Positions 16,133 through 24,479 of a stretch of 27,393 bases of DNA are shown here, piece after piece. Where the stretch lies: positions 1-27,393 of the forward strand of contig DKKT01000094.1 in assembly GCA_002455425.1 (NCBI GenBank). The letters run 5' to 3'. Within the stretch, counting starts at the first letter, position 1, and each line of letters opens with the position of its first letter. The position numbers were made by a program, and so were the translations under genes. The DNA is from Chthonomonas sp. UBA6659 (lineage in GTDB: Bacteria > Armatimonadota > Fimbriimonadia > Fimbriimonadales > Fimbriimonadaceae). The notes below the pieces were generated by a model that had not been told where the DNA came from, made no database searches, and was given only the letters and a program-made list of their open reading frames with translations.

Positions 16133-16603
16133 TTAGGGTACTGTCAATTCCTTCAGGCGATCGAGGGCGCGGCGGGTCGCCTCATGCCGGAACGCAAAGA
16201 GGTGATCAAGATCTCGGGACACGAAGAGTCGGTCGGCAAGGGCTCCGAGAGGGCCGAGCGGCAGCGAGTACTCGATCGTATCGATCACCCGTGTGCGGGC
16301 GGCGTCGACGCTCTCGAATCGATGCCGATGACGCCACGAACGAAACGGGCTTTGCTCGGCCGTGTCGACGAACTCCTCCGGAGGCCGCACGTCGGAGATC
16401 CGGGCGACCCAGGTGAGTGGTAACCCGAACTGTCGCACGCGGATGCGGTGAATCGCGCCGTCTCGGACGGCAAGGTCTTCGCTAAGAAGCTCGACCTTCC
16501 TCCCCGGGGGCGTGAGCACCCGCAGAGCGTCGGCGGAGGCGTGGAAGCGCCAGACCGCCTCTTGGGGCGCATCGACGACGATTTCATACCGTTTGGTCGG
16601 CAT
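16133..16603 (-). CDS. SRPBCC-superfamily (START-like) ligand-binding protein
   Basis: The protein has 156 aa with no signal peptide. It begins MPTKRYEIVVDAPQEAVWRF and continues with PLTWVARISDVRPPEEFVD, FRSWRHRHRFESVD, ARTRVIDTIEYSLPLGPLG and a C-terminal helix (FAFRHEATRRALDRLKE). This is the helix-grip order of polyketide cyclase/dehydrase-like SRPBCC proteins, which bind hydrophobic ligands. The ligand and role are unknown. It heads a tight minus-strand operon with the small ORF and the sugar transferase. It is divergent from the amidohydrolase gene, with only 64 bp between the start codons. No Shine-Dalgarno is seen. Confidence 0.85.
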   Translation of the reverse strand: MPTKRYEIVVDAPQEAVWRFHASADALRVLTPPGRKVELLSEDLAVRDGAIHRIRVRQFGLPLTWVARISDVRPPEEFVDTAEQSPFRSWRHRHRFESVDAARTRVIDTIEYSLPLGPLGALADRLFVSRDLDHLFAFRHEATRRALDRLKELTVP

Positions 16604-16609
16604 CGTCTC

Positions 16610-16615
16610 GTTCTA
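16610..16615 (-). promoter_or_regulatory. -10-like box of the leaderless SRPBCC gene
   Basis: On the minus strand TAGAAC ends exactly 6 nt before the ATG at 16603. No Shine-Dalgarno and no proper -35 box were found. Confidence 0.35.
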
Positions 16616-16667
16616 CGTGCGCTCAGGGTCAAAGGAGACCCGGCACCTCGTGTCGAAGGTGAGACGC

Positions 16668-19600
16668 ATGTTGCTTGTCGTGACGGTTCTTGTCGCCGCC
16701 CAGGCTCCCAAGCCGATCCTCATCGACAACGTTCGGATCGTGGACCGTCCTGGCCACGTGATCGAACAGGCCGACGTGTTGATCAAGAATGGCGTCATCG
16801 CCGATATCGGACCTTCGATCGCGGTCGAAGGTGCCGAGAAGATCGATGGTGCGGGACTGACGCTGTACGCGGGATTCGTCCATCCGATGGCGCGCCTCAC
16901 GATCGATGGGATCGCTCCGACGCCTCCAGCCCCGGGGACGCCGGTCAACCAGGCCGCTCGGGACGCAGATCCGTTCGGTCTGGGCACCAATCTCCTCGTT
17001 TCGAAGAGGCTCGCCGACGCCAAGCAGGCGTCGGTCACCGAGTTCGGAGACCTCGCCTCGAACGGGTACGGGGTCGCCCATGTCGCGATGGACGCCGGCG
17101 TCGTTGGGCCCCAAACCGCCTGCTACAGCCTCGTGAGCCCCGAGATCGGACCCGGAACCCTCTTTGGTCCGTCGCTCGGTGTGACGGTTTCGTTTCAGAC
17201 GCGCGGTTTCTCCGGGTACCCGTCGTCCACGATGGGTGCCATCGCGATCGCGCGGCAGGCGTTCGCCGATGGTGGCTGGTACGGCCGGCGCATGCGCCGA
17301 TACGCGGCGAATCCGGGAGCGGTTGAACGAGTTCCGTTCGACCCCGTACTGGACTCGCTGAGCCGGGTTGCAGCGGGTGCTGAATACGCCATTTTCAACA
17401 ACCTGACCGAATCATCGGGCCTTCAGGCGCTCGCGATGGTGCGCGAATTCGGACTGCGACCGATCTTGAACTTCGATCGTGGGGCCGGCGCGCTCGCGGA
17501 TTTGCTTGGACGGAGCACGGTCCTGCTCGAAGGCACGATTCCACCGAAGCCGACGGTCGGTGAGGACTTGAGCCAGGCGTCGGTCAACGCGACGCGGGCG
17601 TACTTCAACGAGCTTGCGGCGGCAGCCGAACTCGATCGGCGAGGCATCGAGTTCTGCTACGCGCCGGAGAACGAGTCCGATCCGCTCGCCGGCATCCGCA
17701 CGTATGTCCGTGCCGGTTTGTCACGAGACGTCGCCCTCGCCGCGATGACGACACGCCCAGCCAAGCTGCTGGGACTGGAAGCTCGGGTCGGCACCGTCGA
17801 GAAGGGGAAGATGGCCAACCTGGTTCTGATGCAGGGTGACCTGTTCGACACGTCGTCGCAAACGATGGCAGCCTGGGTCGAAGGGAAGCGGGTCCCGTTC
17901 GGGATGCCCGCGAAAAAAGACCCGGTTGACCTCAAGGCGGATGGGCCGCTCAAAGCGATGGTCCCGAACTACGCGTCGTTTCCGCACCCCGCGGAGACGA
18001 CTCCCGCGTTCCGCATGTACCGCAATGCGACGATCTGGACTCAGGGTCGCGGGGGCAAGCAGGTGGGTGCCGACCTCTTGGTTCGCGGTGGCAAAGTCGT
18101 GGCCGTGGGTCGGAACCTCGTCGCACCGGCCGGCTGTGAAGTCGTGGACGCCGAGGGCAAGCACATTTCGCCCGGGATCTGGGATGCCCACAGCCACACT
18201 GCGATCCTCGGAAACGTGAACGAAGGGACCAACATGGTGACCGTCGAGTGTCGAATCGGCGATGTCGTCAACCATCGCGACTTGAACGTCTACCGGCAGC
18301 TTGCCGGCGGCACGGTCGGTGGGCAGCAACTTCACGGCTCCGCCAATGCGATCGGCGGCCAGACGTGCGTTTCAAAGTGGCGATGGGGTCTACGACCTGG
18401 CGACTTTCCCGTTCAGGGAGCACCAGGCGGAGTGAAGTTCGCGCTCGGCGAAAACCCGATCCGAGAAGACTCCGGCGGCTTCGGACAACAGCAGCAACCG
18501 GTCGGAGGGACCTTGCTGACCTTCCGACCGCGAACGCGCATGGGAGTCGAAGAAGCGATCCGCCGGGCTCTGACCCTCGGCAGTGAGTACGCGCAGAAGT
18601 GGGCCGACTACCGGGCCGGCAAGACGACGATCGAGCCTAGACGGGACCTGCAGCTGGAGGGCCTCGCCGAGATCGCGGGTGGGACCCGCTTCATCCATAG
18701 CCACGGGTATCGACAGGATGAATTCTTGACCCTGATGCGGGTGGCGCAGACGTTCGGGGCCAAGATCGCGACCTTCCAGCACATCCTCGACGGATACAAG
18801 ATCGCCGATGAGATGGCGCAGGCCGGAATCGGCGGATCGAGCTTCCTCGACTGGTGGGGATTCAAGCTCGAAGCGTACGATGCCATCCCCGAGAGCCCGT
18901 CGCTGATGGCCGAGCGCGGGGTCGTCGTCAGCATCAACAGCGACAGCAACAACCAGGCCCGCCGTCTCCAGCAGGAGGCGGCGAAAGCCGTTCGCTATGG
19001 AGGAACCGCGCCGGAAGCCGCGCTCGCGATGGTGACGATCAACCCGGCGAAGCAGCTGGGCATCGATCGGTGGACCGGGTCGCTCGACCCGGGCAAAGAT
19101 GCCGACTTCGTCGTCTGGTCGGGAGACCCGCTCGGCATCGAGAGCGTCTGCCTGGAGACCTATGTCGATGGGGTCAAGCGCTTCGACCGCGACGACGATC
19201 TCAAACAGCGGGCAGAGCGGGAGGCTGAACTCAAACAAGCCCGCGCGATCCTCAACCCTGACTTCAAGCCGGCCGAACAGAAGGAGCCGGAGAAGGTCGA
19301 GCCGTTTGCGGGACCGGCGTTCCCCGAACAGGCCGGCCTCGCCGGGAGCATGCGATATCCGCGCGTTCCCGTTGTGATCAGCGGGGCGACCGTGCATCCG
19401 ATGAAGGGCGACCCATTCAAGGGCGACGTCCTGATCGGCACGGATGGCAAGATCGCGGCGGTCGGGCGCGTCTCCGCTCCGCGGGGAGCAGTGCGCGTCG
19501 ACGGACGCGGAAAGCACCTCTATCCCGGCCTCATCGATGCCAACACGACGCTCGGCCTCGTCGAGATCGACCAGGTTGCGGTCAGCGTCGATACCTCGGA

Positions 19601-20624
19601 GCGCGGCGGCTTCCATCCTGATTACCGGGTTGCGCGGGCGATCTTCCCCGACAGCGAGGCGTTCCCGGTGGCGCGAGCACAGGGCGTGCTTACTGCGGTC
19701 TCGCGTCCGTCGGGTGGCTCGGGCATCCTCGGGCAAGCCGCACTGATCCACACAGACGGCTATACGTGGGAAGACCTTGCCATCAACGCGGGATTTGCGC
19801 TCAACGTCAGCGCCGGCGGCGGATTCGGAGGCTTCGGCCACGATCACAACGACGATGACGACCGGTGCCGATGCGAAGACTGGTGGGACGAGAACGAGCG
19901 ATCCGGGGCGGCCCAGCCCGGTCGCGGCGAACCCCAGCCCGAGGACGCCGAACCCGGGTTGCGCGACCTCACCGCCCAGCTCAACAACGCCCGAGAGTAT
20001 CGGACCGCCCGAGCGAAGGGCGAGCGCGCCTTCGATGCGCGGTACGAGTCGATGCTCGACGTGGTGGACGGCAAGTTGCCGGTGCTCCTCGGTCTCAACT
20101 CCGCCGCGTCGATCCGATCCGCTGTGGCCTGGTCGGACAAAGAGAAGGTGCCGATTCGCATCTTCGGCGCGACGGGCGCGGCCGAGATCGCCGATTGGTT
20201 GGCCGCGAAGCAGGTGCCCGTGATTCTCGGCTCGATCTTCGGCGTGCCCGGGGGTGAGAACCCCTACGACCTCAACTACACGCTTCCCGCACGGCTCCAG
20301 AGGGCGGGAGTCAAGTTCTGCCTTTCGACGGGGAGCGCGCGCGACGTACGTTGGCTGCGGGACCTCGCCGGGTTCGCGTCGGCGAACGGGATGTCGCGCG
20401 AGGATGCGATGCGCGCGGTCACCCAGTGGCCGGCGGAGATACTCGGCATGGGATCCCGCCTGGGGGTCATCGCGCCGGGCTACGAAGGGACGCTGATCCT
20501 CTGTGACGGTCCGATGCCGGAGGCCTCGACACGGGTGCTGCAGGCATGGGTCGCTGGACGTCCGGTGAGCTTCGAGAGTCGCCAAACTCGGCTCTACGAG
20601 AAGTATCGCCGCCGCCCGAGGTGA
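16668..20624 (+). CDS. Exported protein of three tandem amidohydrolase domains, only the middle one intact
   Basis: The protein has 1318 aa from the ATG at 16668 (GAAGGTGAG upstream); the frame back to 16512 is discarded. MLLVVTVLVAAQA looks like a short signal peptide. Domain 1 (about 16-415) has the beta-sandwich start ILIDNVRIVD and the closing VGTVEKGKMANLVL, but HxH is replaced (AGFVHPMAR). Domain 2 (about 447-880) keeps all ligands: H508 and H510 (DAHSH), H677/H679 (IHSHGY), H705 (FQHILDG), D759 (NSDSN), like imidazolonepropionase-type hydrolases. Domain 3 (about 900-1318) starts VISGATVHPMKGD, has lost HxH (PGLIDANTT), and carries an acidic His/Cys-rich insert near 1057-1098. It probably hydrolyses a C-N bond in the periplasm; the substrate is unknown. 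Its stop overlaps the GH2 start (GTGA). Confidence 0.9.
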   Translation: MLLVVTVLVAAQAPKPILIDNVRIVDRPGHVIEQADVLIKNGVIADIGPSIAVEGAEKIDGAGLTLYAGFVHPMARLTIDGIAPTPPAPGTPVNQAARDADPFGLGTNLLVSKRLADAKQASVTEFGDLASNGYGVAHVAMDAGVVGPQTACYSLVSPEIGPGTLFGPSLGVTVSFQTRGFSGYPSSTMGAIAIARQAFADGGWYGRRMRRYAANPGAVERVPFDPVLDSLSRVAAGAEYAIFNNLTESSGLQALAMVREFGLRPILNFDRGAGALADLLGRSTVLLEGTIPPKPTVGEDLSQASVNATRAYFNELAAAAELDRRGIEFCYAPENESDPLAGIRTYVRAGLSRDVALAAMTTRPAKLLGLEARVGTVEKGKMANLVLMQGDLFDTSSQTMAAWVEGKRVPFGMPAKKDPVDLKADGPLKAMVPNYASFPHPAETTPAFRMYRNATIWTQGRGGKQVGADLLVRGGKVVAVGRNLVAPAGCEVVDAEGKHISPGIWDAHSHTAILGNVNEGTNMVTVECRIGDVVNHRDLNVYRQLAGGTVGGQQLHGSANAIGGQTCVSKWRWGLRPGDFPVQGAPGGVKFALGENPIREDSGGFGQQQQPVGGTLLTFRPRTRMGVEEAIRRALTLGSEYAQKWADYRAGKTTIEPRRDLQLEGLAEIAGGTRFIHSHGYRQDEFLTLMRVAQTFGAKIATFQHILDGYKIADEMAQAGIGGSSFLDWWGFKLEAYDAIPESPSLMAERGVVVSINSDSNNQARRLQQEAAKAVRYGGTAPEAALAMVTINPAKQLGIDRWTGSLDPGKDADFVVWSGDPLGIESVCLETYVDGVKRFDRDDDLKQRAEREAELKQARAILNPDFKPAEQKEPEKVEPFAGPAFPEQAGLAGSMRYPRVPVVISGATVHPMKGDPFKGDVLIGTDGKIAAVGRVSAPRGAVRVDGRGKHLYPGLIDANTTLGLVEIDQVAVSVDTSERGGFHPDYRVARAIFPDSEAFPVARAQGVLTAVSRPSGGSGILGQAALIHTDGYTWEDLAINAGFALNVSAGGGFGGFGHDHNDDDDRCRCEDWWDENERSGAAQPGRGEPQPEDAEPGLRDLTAQLNNAREYRTARAKGERAFDARYESMLDVVDGKLPVLLGLNSAASIRSAVAWSDKEKVPIRIFGATGAAEIADWLAAKQVPVILGSIFGVPGGENPYDLNYTLPARLQRAGVKFCLSTGSARDVRWLRDLAGFASANGMSREDAMRAVTQWPAEILGMGSRLGVIAPGYEGTLILCDGPMPEASTRVLQAWVAGRPVSFESRQTRLYEKYRRRPR

Positions 20625-22855
20625 GTCCGATCGAGTGGACCGTGGACTACGGCCACGGTCCCCAGCCCTGCCAAGTTCCTCACGCCTGGCGACAGGACGT
20701 CGATGTTCGCTGGGAAGGCCCGGCAGTTTACCGATCCGTCGTCGAGGTGGTCGAGCCTGGCGGCCTATGCTTCGAAGGCGTTTCGTACCGAGCGGAGGTC
20801 TTTGTCGACGGTGAGCTTCGCCTTGTCCACGAGGGAATCTGGGATGCGTTCTGGATCGACCTGACGCCCTGGGCAAGAGCACCGGTCCCGATCGAGGTCC
20901 GCGTGACGAAGGGTGGTGGGCCGACGTTTCCCGTCCGCGATGTCCTCAGTGGTTTTCTGCCCTATGTCTTCCAGACCTTCGGAGGCATCTTCCGTCCCGT
21001 CGAGTTCGTGCCGGGATCGAATCCGCTTGAGGACCTTCCTCCGGCACCCCCGACGCGCGTCAGGGTCGAAGGTGGTCGGATCTTCATCGAGGACAAGCCG
21101 TTCTATGCGCGCGGGCTGCTGCATTGGGGGTGGTATCCCGAGATCGGGCACACCCATCCCGACGACGAGACGATCGTGCGCGAACTCGATGCGGTCCAGA
21201 CGCTCGGGATGAACCTCGTGAAGTTCTGCCTTTGGGTGCCGCCCCATCGGATGCTCGAAGCGATGGCCGAGCGTGGCCTCGAAGCCTGGCTCGAACTCCC
21301 ACTTTGGGATCCGTCACCCGATCCCGATCGGCTATCGGCGATGGAGGCCGAGATCGCGGGCATCGTTCGGCAGTACCGGCGGCACGCCAACATCGTGATG
21401 TGGACGGTGGGATGCGAACTCAGCCACGCCACGCCTCCCGACTTTCGGCGACGGCTGGTCGAACTCGTCCAGCGGGAGACGGGTTGCCCTCTCGTCAAAG
21501 ACAACTCCGGTGGGGCCGAGATGTACGGAGGAGACCCACAGGAGTTCGGATCCTTCGACGACTTTCACCCCTATTGCGACACGCCGTTCTATGCTCCGGT
21601 CCTCGATACGCTGTTGCCGGGTGCGCGGCGGGCGATCCCGATTCTGCTCGGCGAATTCGACGACTATGACGTCCATCGCGACCTTCCCCGTCTCCGGCGG
21701 GAAGCGCCCTACTGGACCTCCACCGATCCCGCGCTCAACGATGTCGGCGTGCGATGGCAGCACGATCTGCCCGGCTTTCTGCCCCTGACGCCGTGGGCGG
21801 AGGACCGCCCCGAGCAGGCGGCGCTCGCGGAGTCGTCGCGAGGCAAAGCTCGCTTCATTCGGAAGACGGTCCATGAGGCAGTGCGCGAACGCGAGTCGAT
21901 CTCAGGCTATGTCATCACCGGGATTCGGGATACTCCGATCTCGACGTCAGGGTTCTTCGACGACTGGGACCAGCCTCGATTCAGCCGCGATGAGATTGAG
22001 CCGTGGAATGGTGACCATGCCCTGATTCGGGTTCCTCTCCGGCGTCCGCCGTGGGTGCGGGGCGGCAACCGTCCCGGCTGGCAGGACGCGAGCAACTTCT
22101 TCGCCGGTACGGTTCGGATTCGTCTCGCCGTCCACTCGGTGCCGGGAGTTCTGGGCACCCTCCGTTGGCAAATCCGATCGGTCGAAACCGAAGACGTCGT
22201 GGCGCAAGGGACGGCGCCGAGCATCCCGATCGGTCCCCTCTCGACGATCGAGGTCGGCGAAGTCGTGTGGGAGCAGGCGCCGCCCGGCCGATACGTGCTC
22301 GTCGCTCGATTCGGCGATGCCGAGAACCGTTGGCCGCTCGGGGTCGAGCCAGGCTTCGAAGCCACAGCATGGAGCGGCTGGGCGCTCCATGATCCGTACG
22401 GCTTGTTCGAGGGCATCGACGCCTCGGGTGACGGACCCACGCTCGGTTCGGCGATGCCGTCCGATTGGGACGGTCGCGGCATCCTTGGCCTTACAGGGCC
22501 CGAAACCTTGCCGGCGCCGTTCTGGCGGGAGTGCATCCAGACCTTCGGGCCCACGGTTGCCGGTCTCGGGTTCGCGGAGGCGTGGGAACGGCTGCTCGCT
22601 ATCTCCGGCGACACCGTCCTCGATCCGGCGTGGCTCGACGCCCATGCTCCGGGCTGGAGCGCCGAGATTGTGCGCATCGACACCCGCACCTATGTCGAGC
22701 GCCCGATCCTCGTGCGCACGCGGCAAGGGGGCTGGATCACGACGCTCCGACCGTTCGGCGGGCTGGGGATCCAGCCCTCCGGTGTGCGCCGCAACCCAAG
22801 CGGAAGCGCGCTCCTCGACGGACTTCGTCGACTTGTCGAAGCCGGCCCCCCTTGA
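20621..22855 (+). CDS. Glycoside hydrolase family 2-like protein
   Basis: The protein has 744 aa from the GTG at 20621, which overlaps the amidohydrolase stop (GTGA); the frame back to 20546 is discarded. It has an N-terminal sugar-binding jelly-roll (AVYRSVVEVVEPGG, YRAEVFVDGELRLVHEGIW), then a clan GH-A barrel beginning FYARGLLHWGWYPE. The putative acid/base is E266 (NIVMWTVGCELS) and the putative nucleophile is E345 (ILLGEFDDYD). A C-terminal beta region of about 250 aa follows. There is no signal peptide, so it may act in the cytoplasm. It resembles beta-galactosidase, beta-glucuronidase or beta-mannosidase-type GH2 enzymes, but the exact activity cannot be read. Coupling to the amidohydrolase suggests joint breakdown of one compound. 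Confidence 0.87.
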   Translation: MSPIEWTVDYGHGPQPCQVPHAWRQDVDVRWEGPAVYRSVVEVVEPGGLCFEGVSYRAEVFVDGELRLVHEGIWDAFWIDLTPWARAPVPIEVRVTKGGGPTFPVRDVLSGFLPYVFQTFGGIFRPVEFVPGSNPLEDLPPAPPTRVRVEGGRIFIEDKPFYARGLLHWGWYPEIGHTHPDDETIVRELDAVQTLGMNLVKFCLWVPPHRMLEAMAERGLEAWLELPLWDPSPDPDRLSAMEAEIAGIVRQYRRHANIVMWTVGCELSHATPPDFRRRLVELVQRETGCPLVKDNSGGAEMYGGDPQEFGSFDDFHPYCDTPFYAPVLDTLLPGARRAIPILLGEFDDYDVHRDLPRLRREAPYWTSTDPALNDVGVRWQHDLPGFLPLTPWAEDRPEQAALAESSRGKARFIRKTVHEAVRERESISGYVITGIRDTPISTSGFFDDWDQPRFSRDEIEPWNGDHALIRVPLRRPPWVRGGNRPGWQDASNFFAGTVRIRLAVHSVPGVLGTLRWQIRSVETEDVVAQGTAPSIPIGPLSTIEVGEVVWEQAPPGRYVLVARFGDAENRWPLGVEPGFEATAWSGWALHDPYGLFEGIDASGDGPTLGSAMPSDWDGRGILGLTGPETLPAPFWRECIQTFGPTVAGLGFAEAWERLLAISGDTVLDPAWLDAHAPGWSAEIVRIDTRTYVERPILVRTRQGGWITTLRPFGGLGIQPSGVRRNPSGSALLDGLRRLVEAGPP

Positions 22856-22889
22856 GGAATGGGCCTTTCCGGGCCATGATGAACAGCAT

Positions 22890-23900
22890 ATGGCGAAGAC
22901 ACGAATTGCGGTCATCCCCGGAGATGGGATCGGCCCCGAGATCATGCAGGCGACGATCGCGATTCTTGAGGCGACCGGACTCGAGGCGGAGTGGGTGGAA
23001 CTCGACGCCGGCCTTGCGGCGATCGAAAAAGGAAAGCCGGCCGTACCGCCGGAGACGATCGACGCGATCCGCGAGATCGGCACCGCCCTGAAAGGGCCGA
23101 CCACGACCCCGAGCGGCAAGGGTCACAAGAGCGCGAACGTGCAACTGCGTCAAGCCCTCGACCTGTTCGCCAACGTGCGGCCCGCTCGGACGTTGCCGGG
23201 TGTGAAGGGTGCGTTCGCGCATATCCACCTCGACATGATCATCGTACGCGAGAACACCGAGGATCTCTACGCGGGGATCGAGTACCAGCCCCATCCCGAC
23301 GTCGCCCAGGCGATCAAGGTCATCACCCGGCCCGGTTGCGCCCGGCTTGTCCGATACGGCTTCGAGATGGCGCGCGAGCAGGGGCGCAAGCGCGTCACCG
23401 CCGTCCACAAGGCCAACATCATGAAGCTCACCGACGGCATGTTTCTCGAGGAGTTCTACAAGGCGGCGGCCGACTACCCCGAATTTCAGGCGGATGACGT
23501 CATCGTCGACAACTGCTGCATGCAGCTGGTCACTCGGCCTGAGCAGTTCGATGTCCTCGTGACCGAGAACCTCTACGGGGACATCGTGAGCGACCTCTGT
23601 GCAGGACTCGTCGGCGGCCTCGGACTCGCCCCGGGCGCGAACATCGGTGAGCATTGCGCGGTTTTCGAGGCGGTCCACGGCTCCGCGCCGGACATCGCGG
23701 GACGAGGTGTCGCCAACCCGACGGCACTCCTGCTGAGCGCCGTGATGATGCTCCACCACCTGGGCCTCCATGATCAGGCGAGTCGCATCGTGAACTCGGT
23801 GATGCGGGTCTGTTCGGATGGCAAGTGCCTCACGGTCGATCTCGGCGGGCGCGCGAACACCCACGAGTACATGGTCGAGGTCATCAACCAATCGGCCTGA
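22890..23900 (+). CDS. NAD-dependent isocitrate dehydrogenase family protein
   Basis: The protein has 336 aa, the length of single-domain NAD-IDH enzymes. It starts MAKTRIAVIPGDGIGPEIM. Substrate-binding signature KGPTTTPSGKGHKSANVQLR with FANVRP, VRENTEDLYAGIE, VHKANIMKLTDGMF (catalytic Lys), DNCCMQLV with ENLYGDIVSDL (metal Asp), and HGSAPDIAGRGVANPTA near the cofactor site are all present. It oxidises isocitrate to 2-oxoglutarate in the TCA cycle. The related homoisocitrate and isopropylmalate dehydrogenases are less likely because TTTPSGKG and the ENTEDLYAG loop are IDH-like. It lies 34 nt after the GH2 stop in the same direction, with no clear Shine-Dalgarno. Its stop is 1 nt from the end of the convergent membrane gene. 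Confidence 0.93.
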   Translation: MAKTRIAVIPGDGIGPEIMQATIAILEATGLEAEWVELDAGLAAIEKGKPAVPPETIDAIREIGTALKGPTTTPSGKGHKSANVQLRQALDLFANVRPARTLPGVKGAFAHIHLDMIIVRENTEDLYAGIEYQPHPDVAQAIKVITRPGCARLVRYGFEMAREQGRKRVTAVHKANIMKLTDGMFLEEFYKAAADYPEFQADDVIVDNCCMQLVTRPEQFDVLVTENLYGDIVSDLCAGLVGGLGLAPGANIGEHCAVFEAVHGSAPDIAGRGVANPTALLLSAVMMLHHLGLHDQASRIVNSVMRVCSDGKCLTVDLGGRANTHEYMVEVINQSA

Positions 23901-23901
23901 G

Positions 23902-24300
23902 CTAGCTTCCCAGCGCGGCGACGAGCGGCGCGCAGGTCATCATCGGGATATAGGACACGAGCAGCGATCCCAAGGTCGTGCCCTTCGGCAGCTGAAGGTC
24001 GAGCGTCCGGCACAGGACGGCTTGCTCGACCCAGTACGTGACGCCGATCAGCGCTCCAATGGTGGCCATTGCTGCGATGAGGGTGGCGGCGGCCCCGCTC
24101 GCCGTGGAGGACGTGATCTCAAGACCGGTGCCAAGGAGGAGTGGAACAAAGGGTGCAAAGAGGATCGCGGACCGCCACCGCATGAGACGCCGCTTGACGG
24201 AATCGATCTCCGTGATGGGGCCGTACCACCGGAGGCTGGCAATCAGCCCAAACAGGCAGCAGGGGAGGGCAATGAAGTAGATCATCCACAGTTCAAACAT
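23902..24300 (-). CDS. Small four-helix membrane protein of unknown function
   Basis: The protein has 132 aa. The ATG at 24300 has a good ribosome binding site (GAGGAA, 6-7 nt away). Hydrophobic segments lie near residues 3-23, 45-62, 70-92 and 108-130, with a charged cytoplasmic-type loop VKRRLMRWR between the first two. I do not recognise the family. It ends 1 nt from the convergent isocitrate dehydrogenase gene and is divergent from the SIMPL gene. No functional context is evident. Confidence 0.7.
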   Translation of the reverse strand: MFELWMIYFIALPCCLFGLIASLRWYGPITEIDSVKRRLMRWRSAILFAPFVPLLLGTGLEITSSTASGAAATLIAAMATIGALIGVTYWVEQAVLCRTLDLQLPKGTTLGSLLVSYIPMMTCAPLVAALGS

Positions 24301-24479
24301 GCGACATTCCTCGAATCAACCGTCATGCTCGGCCCGGAAGCAACGGCGAGGCGAGTCCCCATCCCCATGGACGACGGCTCCAGCGAGCCGCTCTGATTCT
24401 TCAACCCTCTCGGGCCGCGGACGGTTCCGGAGCACGCGACGTAACGCCGGCGGTGCCGATCCGCGTCCATTGCCATGCG

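Noticed and set aside
16512..16667. 52-residue N-terminal extension of the amidohydrolase
   Set aside because: It overlaps the divergent SRPBCC gene, and the signal peptide with a ribosome binding site begins at 16668.
18390..20882. 830-codon minus-strand open frame under the amidohydrolase
   Set aside because: Low-complexity R/E/D translation with no motifs, while the plus strand carries clear domains.
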